The translations under genes and the position numbers were made by a program. This document shows, one piece after another, positions 28,485 through 38,500 of a stretch of 64,000 nt of DNA. Source of the stretch: Thiotrichales bacterium (GTDB lineage Bacteria; Pseudomonadota; Gammaproteobacteria; Thiomicrospirales; Thiomicrospiraceae); NCBI GenBank assembly GCA_016938655.1, contig JAFGUG010000057.1, positions 186,001 to 250,000 on the forward strand, in the 5' to 3' direction. Under the pieces are notes generated by a model. It was not told the origin of the DNA. It worked only from the letters and a program-made list of their open reading frames with translations, and ran no database searches. How positions within the stretch are numbered: the stretch's first letter is position 1; the number at the start of each line of letters is the position of its first letter.

Positions 28485-30620
28485 ATGGACCCTGAAAACC
28501 CGACCATCAACGTAGATGAACTGCCCCGTTACATTAACCGTGAGCGCAGTTTGTTAGAGTTTAATCGTCGAGTTTTAGCGCAAGCCAACAACCCCGAAAT
28601 TCCACTACTGGAACGCCTTAAATTTTTGTGTATATCCAGCAGCAACATTGATGAGTTTTTTGAAGTACGCATGGCCAGTTTGTACGAACTGGAAAAAGAT
28701 TCTGCGGCCAGAACCAAACCCGATGACATGGCACCTTGCGATGCGGTTAATATGCTTACCGAAGTGGCGCATGAGCTGGTTGAAGAGCAGTACCACATGC
28801 TGAACAACGTGCTCATTCCTGAACTGCAAAAAGAGAACATCCGCTTTTTACGCCGCAACCATTGGAGCGAGCAGCTTCGTGAGTGGATAAAAACCTACTT
28901 TGCAGAATCGCTACAACCGGTTTTAAGCCCCATGGGATTAGACCCTTCCCACCCCTTTCCTCGGGTACTGAATAAAAGTTTAAACTTTATCGTTTCACTG
29001 GAAGGTAAGGATGCATTTGGACGTTCAAACGGGTTGGCGATTGTACAGGTTCCACGTTCGCTGCCACGCTTAATCAAACTGCCGCCTGAAGCCACCGAAG
29101 GCGAAAATGATTTCGTGTTTTTATCCTCTATTTTGCACGCCAATGTTTCGACTCTGTTCCCAGGGATGACAGTAACGGGTTGTTACCAATTCCGCGTAAC
29201 CCGCAATACTAACCTCTTCATTGATGAAGAGGAGGTAGAAGACATTATGAGTGCGTTGCAAGGCGAGTTAACCGGACGTGAATACGGTGGGGCGATTCGT
29301 TTAGAGGTGGCAGACAACTGCCCTCGCCACATGGTTGAATACTTAATGGATCGTTTTAACTTGCAAGACGGTGCGGTTTACCAAGTGAATGGGCCAGTGA
29401 ATGTGCACCGTTTAAATGCCGTGCCTGACTTAGCTAACCGACCCGATTTACTGTTTCCTCCTTTTTCCGCTAAGCAGTTAAGTCGCAAAAAACCCAACAA
29501 GTCTTTTCGTTTATTCAATCGTAAAAAAGAGACGGAAAGTCTGTTCGACAAAATTAACCGTAAAGACATCTTACTGCACCATCCGTATGATGCGTTTACG
29601 CCGGTTATCGACTTTTTAAAACAAGCCTCTAAAGACCCGGATGTTTTAGCGATTCGAATGACTTTGTATCGCACAGGCTCAAACTCCGAGATAATTGATG
29701 CATTAGAGAAAGCCGCACGTAACGGCAAAGAGGTAACCGCCGTTATTGAATTGCGTGCTCGTTTTGATGAAGACAACAACATCATCCAAGCCACCCGCTT
29801 ACAAGATGCGGGGGTTCACGTTTTATATGGTGTGGTGGGGTACAAAACCCACGCTAAAATGATTTTGGTGGTGCGCCGTGAAGGTGACAAGTTGCGTCAC
29901 TACACGCACATGGGAACCGGAAATTACCACCATATCACCAGTCGTTTCTACACCGACTTTGGACTATTCACAGCTAATCCTGCGATTGGTCGTGATGCCT
30001 CTAAAATCTTTCAACAACTCACCAGTTTGGGCGACACCAATAATTTGGAAGTGTTGTTGCAATCGCCGTTTACCTTACTCAGCGGCATGCTTGAACGCAT
30101 CCAACGTGAAACTGAAAATGCGCGCAACGGTAAACCCGCGCGGATTATCGCTAAAATGAATGGTCTGCAAGAAAAAACCATTATTGATGCCCTTTATGAC
30201 GCCTCTCAAGCAGGCGTTAAAATTGAGTTAATTGTGCGCGGCATGTGCAGTTTGCGCCCTGGTGTCCCAGGGTTATCTGAGAACATTACGGTAATCAGTA
30301 TTATTGGTCGTTTCTTAGAGCATCATCGCATCTACTACTTTGAAAACGATGGTGGTAAACCCGAACTCTATTGCTCAAGTGCCGATTGGATGAGCCGTAA
30401 CCTCCTGTCACGCGTGGAGACCTGTTTCCCCATTTTAGATCAAACGAGCTTTCAACAGATCTATACTGAAGGTTTGGCCATCTATCTAGAAGACAACATC
30501 GGTGCGTGGATTTTGCAACCCGACGGCACGTATTTGCAACGTCATCCTGATGGATTGGCTCCGTTTAGCTCTCAGCAAGCCCTCATTGAAAAATACAGCC
30601 CAACCAATCCAACCAGTTAA
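28485..30620 (+). CDS. ppk1: Polyphosphate kinase 1
   Basis: Reversibly transfers ATP gamma-phosphate onto polyphosphate. The 711-residue length is right for Ppk1. N-terminal PRYINRERSLLEFNRRVLAQA and the phosphohistidine segments YKTHAKMILVVRRE and GRFLEHHRIYYFEN are present; these correspond to His435 and His592 of E. coli Ppk. ppx follows 211 bp downstream on the same strand, so synthesis and breakdown of polyphosphate are encoded together but possibly transcribed apart. Confidence 0.95.
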   Translation: MDPENPTINVDELPRYINRERSLLEFNRRVLAQANNPEIPLLERLKFLCISSSNIDEFFEVRMASLYELEKDSAARTKPDDMAPCDAVNMLTEVAHELVEEQYHMLNNVLIPELQKENIRFLRRNHWSEQLREWIKTYFAESLQPVLSPMGLDPSHPFPRVLNKSLNFIVSLEGKDAFGRSNGLAIVQVPRSLPRLIKLPPEATEGENDFVFLSSILHANVSTLFPGMTVTGCYQFRVTRNTNLFIDEEEVEDIMSALQGELTGREYGGAIRLEVADNCPRHMVEYLMDRFNLQDGAVYQVNGPVNVHRLNAVPDLANRPDLLFPPFSAKQLSRKKPNKSFRLFNRKKETESLFDKINRKDILLHHPYDAFTPVIDFLKQASKDPDVLAIRMTLYRTGSNSEIIDALEKAARNGKEVTAVIELRARFDEDNNIIQATRLQDAGVHVLYGVVGYKTHAKMILVVRREGDKLRHYTHMGTGNYHHITSRFYTDFGLFTANPAIGRDASKIFQQLTSLGDTNNLEVLLQSPFTLLSGMLERIQRETENARNGKPARIIAKMNGLQEKTIIDALYDASQAGVKIELIVRGMCSLRPGVPGLSENITVISIIGRFLEHHRIYYFENDGGKPELYCSSADWMSRNLLSRVETCFPILDQTSFQQIYTEGLAIYLEDNIGAWILQPDGTYLQRHPDGLAPFSSQQALIEKYSPTNPTS

Positions 30621-30636
30621 CTCGATAAACGCCTTG

Positions 30637-30668
30637 AGTCGGCTTTGCTTCAGCCTAAGCACCGACTT
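30637..30668 (+). terminator. Possible weak terminator after ppk1
   Basis: AGTCGG.CTT pairs with AAG.CA.CCGACT across a short loop 17 bp past the stop codon, but the following T-tract is poor. Confidence 0.3.
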
Positions 30669-30773
30669 TACAGGGTGAGTTTTATCCCTTAAATAGCCAA
30701 AAAAGGGTAAACTACTGCTGTTTTTTAAGATTCAACTATTCGAAGTTATGGCCGGTTAAATGCTTTAAAACCT

Positions 30774-30785
30774 AGCAGGCCTGCT
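30774..30785. repeat. Iterated palindrome upstream of ppx
   Basis: Exact AGCAGGCCTGCT with AAAACCT on the left and CACTTT on the right. Confidence 0.88.
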
Positions 30786-30831
30786 CACTTTGGCTAAACC
30801 AAACCTTACGACGAAATAAGAAGCCGAACCT

Positions 30832-32355
30832 ATGACATCCATTGAAACTGCCGTTGAAACCAATCACGACCAAGATCTTTATGCCGCCATTGACCTTGGC
30901 TCAAATAGCTTTCATATGATTATTGCGCGCGAAGTGCACGGTCAAATGCAAGTTATCGACAAACATAAAGAGATGGTTCGATTACGTGCAGGCTTAGACA
31001 TCACAGGCAAACTCTCCAAAGATGCGTTTACCCAAGGCATTGCTTGCTTAGAACGTTTTGGTCAGTTAATTAATAATATTCCTCGTAAAAACGTCCGTGC
31101 GGTCGGCACCAACACCTTACGCAACGCAAAAAATAGCCGCCTATTCTTAACCCAAGCACGCAAAGCGCTGGGACACAGCATTCAAATTATTGCTGGGCAA
31201 GAAGAGGCACGTTTAATCTATTTAGGCGTAGCACACGGTCTACCTAATAGTGACGAACGCCGTTTGGTTATGGATATAGGTGGCGGCAGTACCGAATACA
31301 TTATCGGTAAACAGTTTACCCACGACCACCTCACCAGCACCGAAATGGGCTGTGTAAGCGTCACCCAAAAATTCTTTCCAAATGACACGGTGTCGGCGAT
31401 TAATATGAATCGTGCCATCGCTTCTTGTCGCTCAGTTCTGCGTCCACACCAAGCCAAACTCAAGAAGCTCGGTTGGGATACCGCCATTGGCGCATCTGGC
31501 ACCATCAAGTCGATTAGCCAAATATTAGAAGCCAACCAGTGGGATGAAGGCGGCATTACCCTCAAAGGTTTGAACAAGCTCAAAGAGGCGTTAATCGAGC
31601 ACGGTGCGGCAGGCGATGTTGAACTGGAAGGCTTAAAAGATGAACGCCGTCCCGTTTTATCCGGCGGCTTAGCGGCCTTGATTGCGACCTTTGAAGAACT
31701 CAAAATCACCGTCATGCAGGTGTCCTCGAACGCCCTTCGTGAAGGCTTGGTGTTTGATACCCTTGGCCGATTGTTTGCCGAAGACGTTCGTGAAGTGAGC
31801 GTTAACTCAATGCAAAAATGGATGTTGGTTGATACAAATCAAGCCGATCACGTGGCGCACACCGCCCTTTCGCTGTACAAACAAGCGCACAATAGTTGGC
31901 AGTTACGCAGTCCCGATTATAACTTTAAAAAACTGTTAATTTGGGCGGCAAAATTACACGAATGCGGCATTGCCATCAGTTACAAACGCTATCGACATCA
32001 CAGTGCCTACCTGATTTCGCAGGCTGAAATGGCCGGTTTTGACCAACAAGAAAAACAGATGTTAAGTGCCATGATGCTCAACCATCGTGGTAAGTTTGTG
32101 AATGAAGCGTTTGATGAAATTGATGTCAGTCGCAAGAAGCTTAAACGCTTAACGGTATTACTGCGCTTAGCGGTGCGCATTCACCGTGGCCGTGACTTTG
32201 AAAACCTAGAGCCGTTGCTGTTCATTGAAAATGAAAATGAGTTGCACCTTGAGTTTGAAGACAACTGGCTAAGCCAGCATCCACTGAGCCAAATGGATTT
32301 GGAAATTGAAGCCAAACGTTTAGAAGGCGCAGGGTTTACCTTAAGCTTTAAATAA
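30832..32355 (+). CDS. ppx: Exopolyphosphatase (Ppx/GppA family)
   Basis: 507 residues. The actin-like ATPase fold is shown by AAIDLGSNSFHMIIA at the start and VMDIGGGSTEYIIG near residue 145. The C-terminal HD-like region (about 320-500) includes KLLIWAAKLHECGIAI. It releases phosphate from polyphosphate chain ends, and some members hydrolyse pppGpp. Position after ppk1 favours Ppx over GppA. A strong bidirectional terminator follows. Confidence 0.9.
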   Translation: MTSIETAVETNHDQDLYAAIDLGSNSFHMIIAREVHGQMQVIDKHKEMVRLRAGLDITGKLSKDAFTQGIACLERFGQLINNIPRKNVRAVGTNTLRNAKNSRLFLTQARKALGHSIQIIAGQEEARLIYLGVAHGLPNSDERRLVMDIGGGSTEYIIGKQFTHDHLTSTEMGCVSVTQKFFPNDTVSAINMNRAIASCRSVLRPHQAKLKKLGWDTAIGASGTIKSISQILEANQWDEGGITLKGLNKLKEALIEHGAAGDVELEGLKDERRPVLSGGLAALIATFEELKITVMQVSSNALREGLVFDTLGRLFAEDVREVSVNSMQKWMLVDTNQADHVAHTALSLYKQAHNSWQLRSPDYNFKKLLIWAAKLHECGIAISYKRYRHHSAYLISQAEMAGFDQQEKQMLSAMMLNHRGKFVNEAFDEIDVSRKKLKRLTVLLRLAVRIHRGRDFENLEPLLFIENENELHLEFEDNWLSQHPLSQMDLEIEAKRLEGAGFTLSFK

Positions 32356-32437
32356 TCCAGTAAGTTTAAGATCTATCAACCCCTAACTCGCTTTGAAACT
32401 TAAAAAGGTGCATCAGACCTGTTCAGTTTTTACAAAC

Positions 32438-32473
32438 AAAAAAAGGGATTCAACTTATTTGAATCCCTTTTTT
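32438..32473. terminator. Bidirectional rho-independent terminator
   Basis: An A-run, GGGATTCAA, a short loop, TTGAATCCC and a T-run lie between convergent ppx and the PEP-CTERM gene. Confidence 0.9.
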
Positions 32474-32497
32474 ATTGTTATTGATACGCGTGTATTT

Positions 32498-33151
32498 TTA
32501 TGTGATTTGACGTCTTTTACGTGCCATAAATCCAACGAAACTTAACCCGGCTAACATCAATGCATAAGTTGATGGCTCAGGAACTGCTGAAGTGATGTTT
32601 GTTGTTTCACAGTTTGCATCATCTAACTGAAAATTAGAAAGCTCATAACTGGCCACTTTATTATTGTTAAAGTCCCCAGAAATACTTAAGAAATAATTTC
32701 CCTCAACCAAACAACAGGTTTCAAAAGAACTGTCTCCATTCCCTAAAGAAAGCTGTTCAAGCAAGTTGTTCGCACTGGAATCAATCGAGTATGCATTTCC
32801 ATCATTGATTCCATATGATTCAACATCGGCAATATACGGACGATTAGAATCACCGGAACCATTTAAATTCGCTTCATCATCGGTATTAAACAAGTTTAAT
32901 TTTAATGTTCCACCACTTTTATCAACAAATAAATCAAATGAGAACTGCTGGCTCCCGTCCACATAAAATTCATATGCATCAAAAAGGGTTGTTCCTGAAT
33001 TGGAATAACTGGTCTCATCAAAATCAAGCTCTATGACATTCGCAGCAAGTCCTGAATTAACGTGAAGAAGATTATTATCGCTGCCTGCACTCGCTATCGA
33101 AGTGACTGCAAATAGAAAAGCCATCAAACATATCTTTTTAAAATTCAACAT
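32498..33151 (-). CDS. PEP-CTERM sorted exported protein
   Basis: 217 residues from the ATG at 33151, which has GGGG upstream and opens a clear signal peptide (MLNFKKICLMAFLFAVTSIASAG). The C terminus has the PEP-CTERM sorting signal: VPEPSTYALMLAGLSFVGF followed by ARKRRQ. Exosortase would cut at this site for surface or matrix delivery. The middle is a secreted beta-rich domain that I do not recognise. No exosortase gene is in the window. The track extends it 45 codons upstream without a signal peptide, which I reject. Confidence 0.85.
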   Translation of the reverse strand: MLNFKKICLMAFLFAVTSIASAGSDNNLLHVNSGLAANVIELDFDETSYSNSGTTLFDAYEFYVDGSQQFSFDLFVDKSGGTLKLNLFNTDDEANLNGSGDSNRPYIADVESYGINDGNAYSIDSSANNLLEQLSLGNGDSSFETCCLVEGNYFLSISGDFNNNKVASYELSNFQLDDANCETTNITSAVPEPSTYALMLAGLSFVGFMARKRRQIT

Positions 33152-33237
33152 AACAACCCCATCAATAATAATTTTTACTAAGTGTACACCAATTAAGTTA
33201 TATATGTCTATTGTACTAAAGGCCATATTAATCAAAT

Positions 33238-34329
33238 TTAATACACATCCATCTGCAAACGTTTCTGTTTTCGCCAGGCCTGCCAAGTTTGCTCGGCGAC
33301 GTTTAAATCAACCTGATCATAGTGCATTATCAAACCTAACCAAGCGGTTTTTACATCCTCTGCCAAACCAAACTGACTGCCACAAATGTAAATGTGTGCC
33401 CCCTGCTGAATCGCCCGCCATAACAAATCGGCTTGCTCGCGAATACGATCTTGCACATAGATTTTCTCAGACTGATCCCTTGAAAAAGCGGTAAACAAGG
33501 TTAAGTGCTGCTGAGCGACACAATCGGTTAAAAATTCACCAAACAAAAATGAGCAGGCCTGCCGAGTTTCACCAAAAATCAGAATGTTTTCACCCGCAGA
33601 ATTATCCGCAATTCGTTGCTGTAAAAAACCAATATAAGGTGCAATGCCAGTGCCTGCGCCAAGCATAATAATCGGCTTAGTCGAGTCTTCTGGCAATTGA
33701 AACGTTGGGTTGCGTTTAAGTTCACACTCAACCTCTTGCCCGGGTTTTAAGTGGCTAATGGCATAGCTGGCCACGCCATAATGGGTTCGCTCAGAAATCA
33801 GCGGATTACGATACACCACCTGTTTGACCACCAAATGCACTTCATTGCCCACTGCAATCGGCGCGGAGGCAATTGAATAATAACGCGGCGCTAAAGGGGA
33901 AAGCAGACTAATAAATTCCAACCCCCAAGCGGTTAAAGCGGGGAACATTTCCAATAAATCGAGGACATCTCGGCCATAAGCGGCGTCCATCATCGCTTGT
34001 CGATCTGACCAGTCACCCATTTGATGTTGGCGTTGCAATTTATTAAGGATTGCCGGATTCAGTTGCGATATTTCAAGATGGGCCGTTAGCGCTTCTTTTA
34101 CTGTCACGCTACCGACACGGCGCAATTCAAGTGTTTCATCTCCAGTTAACGCCAATGCGTTTAATATCGCTTGTACCCAAACCTCTTGATTGCAGGCTTG
34201 TACCGTCAACCAGTCACCTGCGTGATAGTCTAAACATGTCTGGTCTTTTGGCGCTAAAACCAAATGAAAAACCGTTTTATCGCAAGATTGCGGCGTCATA
34301 TTTTGATTGGATTTAACGATTAAACGCAT
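33238..34329 (-). CDS. CysJ-like FAD/NADPH flavoprotein reductase lacking the flavodoxin domain
   Basis: 363 residues. The FAD-binding motif RYYSIASAP, the NADPH-binding segment MLGAGTGIAPYIGFLQQR, ICGSQFGLAEDVKTAW and the ending QMDVY all match the C-terminal half of sulfite reductase flavoprotein CysJ (which ends in RDVY). The FMN flavodoxin module of full-length CysJ is missing. It may be a stand-alone reductase for a separate flavodoxin or hemoprotein; the partner is not visible. Two palindrome copies encode RQACSF and the related WQAW. Confidence 0.75.
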   Translation of the reverse strand: MRLIVKSNQNMTPQSCDKTVFHLVLAPKDQTCLDYHAGDWLTVQACNQEVWVQAILNALALTGDETLELRRVGSVTVKEALTAHLEISQLNPAILNKLQRQHQMGDWSDRQAMMDAAYGRDVLDLLEMFPALTAWGLEFISLLSPLAPRYYSIASAPIAVGNEVHLVVKQVVYRNPLISERTHYGVASYAISHLKPGQEVECELKRNPTFQLPEDSTKPIIMLGAGTGIAPYIGFLQQRIADNSAGENILIFGETRQACSFLFGEFLTDCVAQQHLTLFTAFSRDQSEKIYVQDRIREQADLLWRAIQQGAHIYICGSQFGLAEDVKTAWLGLIMHYDQVDLNVAEQTWQAWRKQKRLQMDVY

Positions 34330-34445
34330 AAAAAACGCCCACTGAAATGATTCGAATGGGCGTAGTTTAACATGTCTTTTTTATTCTTTATCGGCGATAC
34401 CGCATTCTAGCAAGGTAGCATTAGGCCGGTTTTAAGGTGGCAAAT

Positions 34446-34949
34446 TTAACGAATATTTTCCATTAACACCGTCATCCAAGGTGCGGTCACCAAAATAGTG
34501 GCGGCTGACATTAAACCCGCCACCAAGCCAATCCCAACTTGGGGAATAAGGTTGTTTTGTTGCAGCTCAATATTGGCCATTTGTCGTTCAACTGAAGTAA
34601 AAATATCCACCTGTTTCTTCAACAAACTGTTCAAGGTTTTAATCTGCTTAAAGAGCAACTGCTGCTCTTTTTCAACTTGTGAACGCGACGTCTTGGCTTG
34701 CTCATCTAAAACCCGCATCTGTTGGGCAATTTGACCAATGGAGGCGTCCATTTGTGCAACCAAGTTTTTAAGGGCGGTCTTATCTTCATTTAACCAAGCA
34801 AAATCGGCTGACACCATATCGGACATATCCATATCGTCCGTCAAACCCGGACGCTGTCTATTTCCACCTCCCATTTGTCGTTTCATCGCCTGCTCCAGTA
34901 AAACACTTTTGGACCCTAAAGGTTCAATCTCTCTTAAGTCTATCGACAT
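34446..34949 (-). CDS. Uncharacterised coiled-coil protein with C-terminal membrane segment
   Basis: About 167 residues from MSIDLREIEPL; the track start (34982) adds eleven. The central region (about 50-130) is a predicted heptad-rich coiled coil (LDEQAKTSRSQVEKEQQLLF) ending in one hydrophobic segment, GIGLVAGLMSAATILVTAPW. I do not recognise the family. It is monocistronic between the CysJ-like gene and the divergent nfo. Confidence 0.7.
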   Translation of the reverse strand: MSIDLREIEPLGSKSVLLEQAMKRQMGGGNRQRPGLTDDMDMSDMVSADFAWLNEDKTALKNLVAQMDASIGQIAQQMRVLDEQAKTSRSQVEKEQQLLFKQIKTLNSLLKKQVDIFTSVERQMANIELQQNNLIPQVGIGLVAGLMSAATILVTAPWMTVLMENIR

Positions 34950-35089
34950 GCCGTTTTCCCCTTGTATCTGTTGCCCCATCAATCAAAGTAGACAGGTGTC
35001 AGTTATTTGTCGCATTGATTCGGTATAATGCTTTTAAATTTTATATGCATAGAATGTGCCAACATACGCATTCCACACAGGAAAATTGA

Positions 35090-35935
35090 ATGAAATACAT
35101 TGGAGCCCATGTATCCGCGGCCGGTGGCGTTGAAAATGCCCCGATTCGAGCACATGAAATTGGCGCAACCGCGTTTGCGTTATTCACCAAAAACCAGCGT
35201 CAATGGCATGCCAAACCCCTCTCCGAAAAAAGCATTGACGCTTTTAAAGCCAACTGCGAAAAATATGGCTATACCAACAAGCAAATTTTGCCGCACGACA
35301 GTTACCTCATCAATCTAGGTCACCCTGACATCGACAAACGTCAAAAATCGTTGGATGCGTTTATTGATGAGCTTAAACGCTGTGAACAACTTGGTATTAG
35401 CCTGCTTAATTTTCATCCTGGAAGTCATCTACGAGAGATTTCAGAAGAGATCTGCATGGATTACATTGCTGAATCGATAAACTTTGCACTGGACCAAACG
35501 CAAGGCGTAACCGCCGTTCTTGAAAATACAGCAGGCCAAGGTTCGAATTTGGGCTACAAACACGAACAGTTGGCTTATATTATCGACAAAGTCGAAGACA
35601 AAACCCGCGTTGGCGTGTGCATCGATACCTGTCATGCGTATGCAGCGGGCTATGATCTAAAAAATGATTACGCTGGCGTGATGCAAGACTTCTCGGACGT
35701 GGTGGGGTTTAAGTATTTAAAAGGCATGCACATCAACGATTCCAAAGCCACCTTAGGGCAAAAACTGGATCGCCATCACAGCCTAGGGCAAGGCGAAATT
35801 GGCTGGGCATGTTTTGAAAAACTCATGCAAGATGCACGCATTGATGAGATCCCAATGACCTTAGAGACCATCGACATGGCCATTTGGCCAGAAGAGATTA
35901 AAGCCTTAAAAACCTTTGCTGGCCTGTCAAGTTAA
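35090..35935 (+). CDS. nfo: Endonuclease IV
   Basis: Class II apurinic/apyrimidinic endonuclease for base-excision repair, 281 residues, TIM barrel with a trinuclear zinc site. Conserved blocks are [16 protein letters not shown] at the start, [15 protein letters not shown] (Glu before it), [13 protein letters not shown] and the late [12 protein letters not shown] ribosome binding site (acaggaaa) precedes the ATG. Confidence 0.95.
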   Translation: MKYIGAHVSAAGGVENAPIRAHEIGATAFALFTKNQRQWHAKPLSEKSIDAFKANCEKYGYTNKQILPHDSYLINLGHPDIDKRQKSLDAFIDELKRCEQLGISLLNFHPGSHLREISEEICMDYIAESINFALDQTQGVTAVLENTAGQGSNLGYKHEQLAYIIDKVEDKTRVGVCIDTCHAYAAGYDLKNDYAGVMQDFSDVVGFKYLKGMHINDSKATLGQKLDRHHSLGQGEIGWACFEKLMQDARIDEIPMTLETIDMAIWPEEIKALKTFAGLSS

Positions 35936-35989
35936 CGGTTTGGCCGCCAATTAAACCATTACAAAAGCGTCACCCTGTAAACGCTTTAT

Positions 35990-36013
35990 AAAATCAGCAG
36001 GCCTGCTTACTTT
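35990..36013. repeat. Iterated palindrome between nfo and pyrE
   Basis: Exact AGCAGGCCTGCT at 35996-36007 with AAAATC on the left and TACTTTTT on the right. Confidence 0.88.
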
Positions 36014-36137
36014 TTAGCGGGAATGTGCTGAATGCACCAATAAACTACCCCGCCCACTCCGACTTATTCAAGCAAAAAACTTGCGGCGTCCTTTTGGCTT
36101 GGATAAGATAATCAAACTTTCAATAAGAAAAACAATC

Positions 36138-36776
36138 ATGAATAAAAATCAATTTATCGAATTCGTTATGCAAACTGGTGTTTTAAAGCTAGGAGAATTC
36201 ACACTTAAGTCTGGGCGCATCAGCCCGTATTTTTTTAATGCAGGCCTGTTCAACACAGGCGGCCAACTTGCCACCTTAGCCAAAGGCTACGCCAGTGCCG
36301 TTGCTGAATCCAACATTCCATTTGATGTTCTATTTGGCCCAGCCTACAAAGGCATTCCACTAGCGGCGACGACCAGCGTTTCGCTGGCACAAGACCATAA
36401 CATTGACAAACCTTATGCCTTTAACCGCAAAGAAGCCAAAGATCACGGCGAAGGTGGCAGTATTGTTGGCCATGCGTTAGAAGGCAATGTACTCATTATT
36501 GATGACGTGATTACGGCAGGTACTGCGATTCGTGAAGCGATTGATATTATTGTTGGTAACGGCGCCAAACCTGCCGGGGTGTTAATCGCGTTAGACCGCA
36601 TGGAAAAAGGCAAAGGCGAACTGTCGGCCATTCAAGAAGTCGAAAAAGAGTATGGCATTCCGGTGGTGAGTATCATCAACTTAAACGATATTATCGAGTA
36701 CTTAAAAGGCCAACCGGATATGCAGCACTATTTAGATGCTATGGTTGAATACCGAAAACAGTATGGAATTGGCTAG
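36138..36776 (+). CDS. pyrE: Orotate phosphoribosyltransferase
   Basis: Converts orotate and PRPP to orotidine 5'-phosphate in pyrimidine synthesis. From the ATG at 36138 it has 212 residues, close to E. coli PyrE; the track start at a TTG (36081) adds a non-homologous leader. The PRPP-binding loop is [17 protein letters not shown], and [12 protein letters not shown] is also conserved. The family segment FNAGLFNTG is encoded by a GCAGGCCTGT repeat variant, so this copy coincides with a conserved motif. Confidence 0.94.
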   Translation: MNKNQFIEFVMQTGVLKLGEFTLKSGRISPYFFNAGLFNTGGQLATLAKGYASAVAESNIPFDVLFGPAYKGIPLAATTSVSLAQDHNIDKPYAFNRKEAKDHGEGGSIVGHALEGNVLIIDDVITAGTAIREAIDIIVGNGAKPAGVLIALDRMEKGKGELSAIQEVEKEYGIPVVSIINLNDIIEYLKGQPDMQHYLDAMVEYRKQYGIG

Positions 36777-36827
36777 TTATAGCGCATGCGATTAACCCAA
36801 GTCACAATCAAAGGTTTGTAACCCATT

Positions 36828-37343
36828 ATGGTCAACCAACTTCGAGAACTCATTCTTCTGCGCCATGCAAAGTCTGACTGGAAAGATGATAACCAAGCTG
36901 ATATCGACCGACCACTCTCCGATAAGGGCAAAAAAAATGCCCAAAAAGTTGGAAAGTGGATTTTACAAAACAACCTAACACCGGATCTAATCTTAACCTC
37001 TCCCGCTAAACGCGCCAAACAGACACTCAGACGAATCTGTAATGAATGCGGTACACAAACAATTACGGTTAATGAACTCTACGAGGCGAATCTTGAGTCT
37101 CTAAAAGAAATTTTAGCTCAGGCTCCGGCGGTCGAACGTTTAATGATTATTGGCCATAATCCTGGCTTAGAACGTCTTTTTAATTTCTTACAAAAAAATA
37201 TTGAAGAACAAGAAACCCATCTTTTTCCGACGGCCAGTTTGGCGCATTTTGTTTTACCCCGCGAATGGAGTCAACTGCAATCAGGCGATGGTCGTTTAAT
37301 TCATTTTGTACGCCCTAAAGAGATCACTTTAAACACGCCATAA
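36828..37343 (+). CDS. sixA: SixA-type phosphohistidine phosphatase
   Basis: 171-residue member of the histidine phosphatase superfamily. The catalytic motif is LLRHAKSDW and the second histidine sits in IIGHNPGLERL. SixA removes phosphate from phosphohistidine in regulatory or PTS-related proteins. It lies 51 bp after pyrE on the same strand. Confidence 0.85.
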   Translation: MVNQLRELILLRHAKSDWKDDNQADIDRPLSDKGKKNAQKVGKWILQNNLTPDLILTSPAKRAKQTLRRICNECGTQTITVNELYEANLESLKEILAQAPAVERLMIIGHNPGLERLFNFLQKNIEEQETHLFPTASLAHFVLPREWSQLQSGDGRLIHFVRPKEITLNTP

Positions 37344-37509
37344 ACGCCATCTAGAACAAGCAATAGGGCATCCCTCAAAAAAACCTTGTATATTCAAGCT
37401 TTATCTGGATAAAACTATAAACTTTATTTTTAAAGTGTTATATTCACCTCATACGGAATAGTCCGCCAATCAGACTGATACAATTAAGATTCACTAAAAA
37501 GGATACCGA

Positions 37510-38337
37510 ATGAAAACCAAACTTCTACCACTCGTAGCCATCATTTCTATGGCCGCATTTGCACCTGCTCAAGCCGCAAGTATTTCAAGTGAAGGTAGCA
37601 AAGCTTACGCTATTGATAACAACGGCAATGTCGTTCGTGACAACTATGGTGCCTGTGTTCGCACCATTGATTGGTCTAAAGAAACCGCTATCGCTGCTTG
37701 TGAAAACCCTGCGCCTAAAAAAGATAAAACAGCCATGACACCTGCCGCAAAAGCGACACCTGCCGCAACGGTTGCGCCAGTCAATAATGGCATTAAAAAC
37801 AATGGCCAACGTGCTTACGCTATCGACTCTAACGGTTACATCGTTCGTGATGGGTATGGCGGTTGTGTACGAACCATTGAATGGACTAAAGAGACTGCGA
37901 TTGCAAAATGTGAAGGCTGGGAAGAACCTAAAGCAGCACCTGTTGTTGCGCCGGCTCCTGCGCCAAAACCAGCACCGGTTGCAAAAACCGTTTCTGAAGA
38001 TATTCCTGCAGCATTCTTAGGTTTCTTTGATACTGACAAAGCGGTTCTAAAGACCGCTGCAACCGAAGAGTTAGATGTTTATTCTGGTTACATGACTCGT
38101 AACCCAAACAAAAACATCAAAGTAACTGGTCACACCGATTCAACAGGGACTGAAGCTTACAACCAAGCACTATCCGAAAGACGTGCTATGTCGGTTAAAA
38201 CTTACCTAGAAGGTAAAGGGATTGACGGCAAGCGCATTGAAACGATCGGCATGGGTGAGACAAGCCCAGTTGCAAGCAACAAAACCAAAGAAGGACGTGC
38301 TCAAAACCGTCGTGTTGAAATTGAAGTAATTAAATAA
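37510..38337 (+). CDS. OmpA-family outer membrane protein with duplicated N-terminal motif
   Basis: 275 residues with signal peptide MKTKLLPLVAIISMAAFAPAQA. Two related 35-40 residue repeats follow (YAIDNNGNVVRDNYGACVRT and YAIDSNGYIVRDGYGGCVRT), each ending in a W.KETAIA.CE segment. A Pro/Ala-rich linker separates them from a C-terminal OmpA domain (about 165-275) containing GHTDSTGTEAYNQALSERRA, which binds peptidoglycan. There is no lipobox and no N-terminal beta barrel, so it is a soluble OmpA-domain protein, probably periplasmic. Confidence 0.85.
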   Translation: MKTKLLPLVAIISMAAFAPAQAASISSEGSKAYAIDNNGNVVRDNYGACVRTIDWSKETAIAACENPAPKKDKTAMTPAAKATPAATVAPVNNGIKNNGQRAYAIDSNGYIVRDGYGGCVRTIEWTKETAIAKCEGWEEPKAAPVVAPAPAPKPAPVAKTVSEDIPAAFLGFFDTDKAVLKTAATEELDVYSGYMTRNPNKNIKVTGHTDSTGTEAYNQALSERRAMSVKTYLEGKGIDGKRIETIGMGETSPVASNKTKEGRAQNRRVEIEVIK

Positions 38338-38386
38338 GTCTTTTCAGACTTAATGGTTAGTTAGCAAGTTTGCTTAACTAACCGAT

Positions 38387-38425
38387 AAAAAAGGCGGGAC
38401 TGAATAATTCAGTCCCGCCTTTTTT
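38387..38425. terminator. Rho-independent terminator after the OmpA-family gene
   Basis: An A-run, GGCGGGACTGAA, a 3-nt loop, TTCAGTCCCGCC and a T-run. An imperfect GGTTAGTT.AGCAA hairpin precedes it (38354-38383). Confidence 0.92.
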
Positions 38426-38500
38426 ATTGACCAACGATATATCTCTAAACCATAAACACCCTAACAAAGCACACGTCATTTACAATCACGCCTTCTAAAC

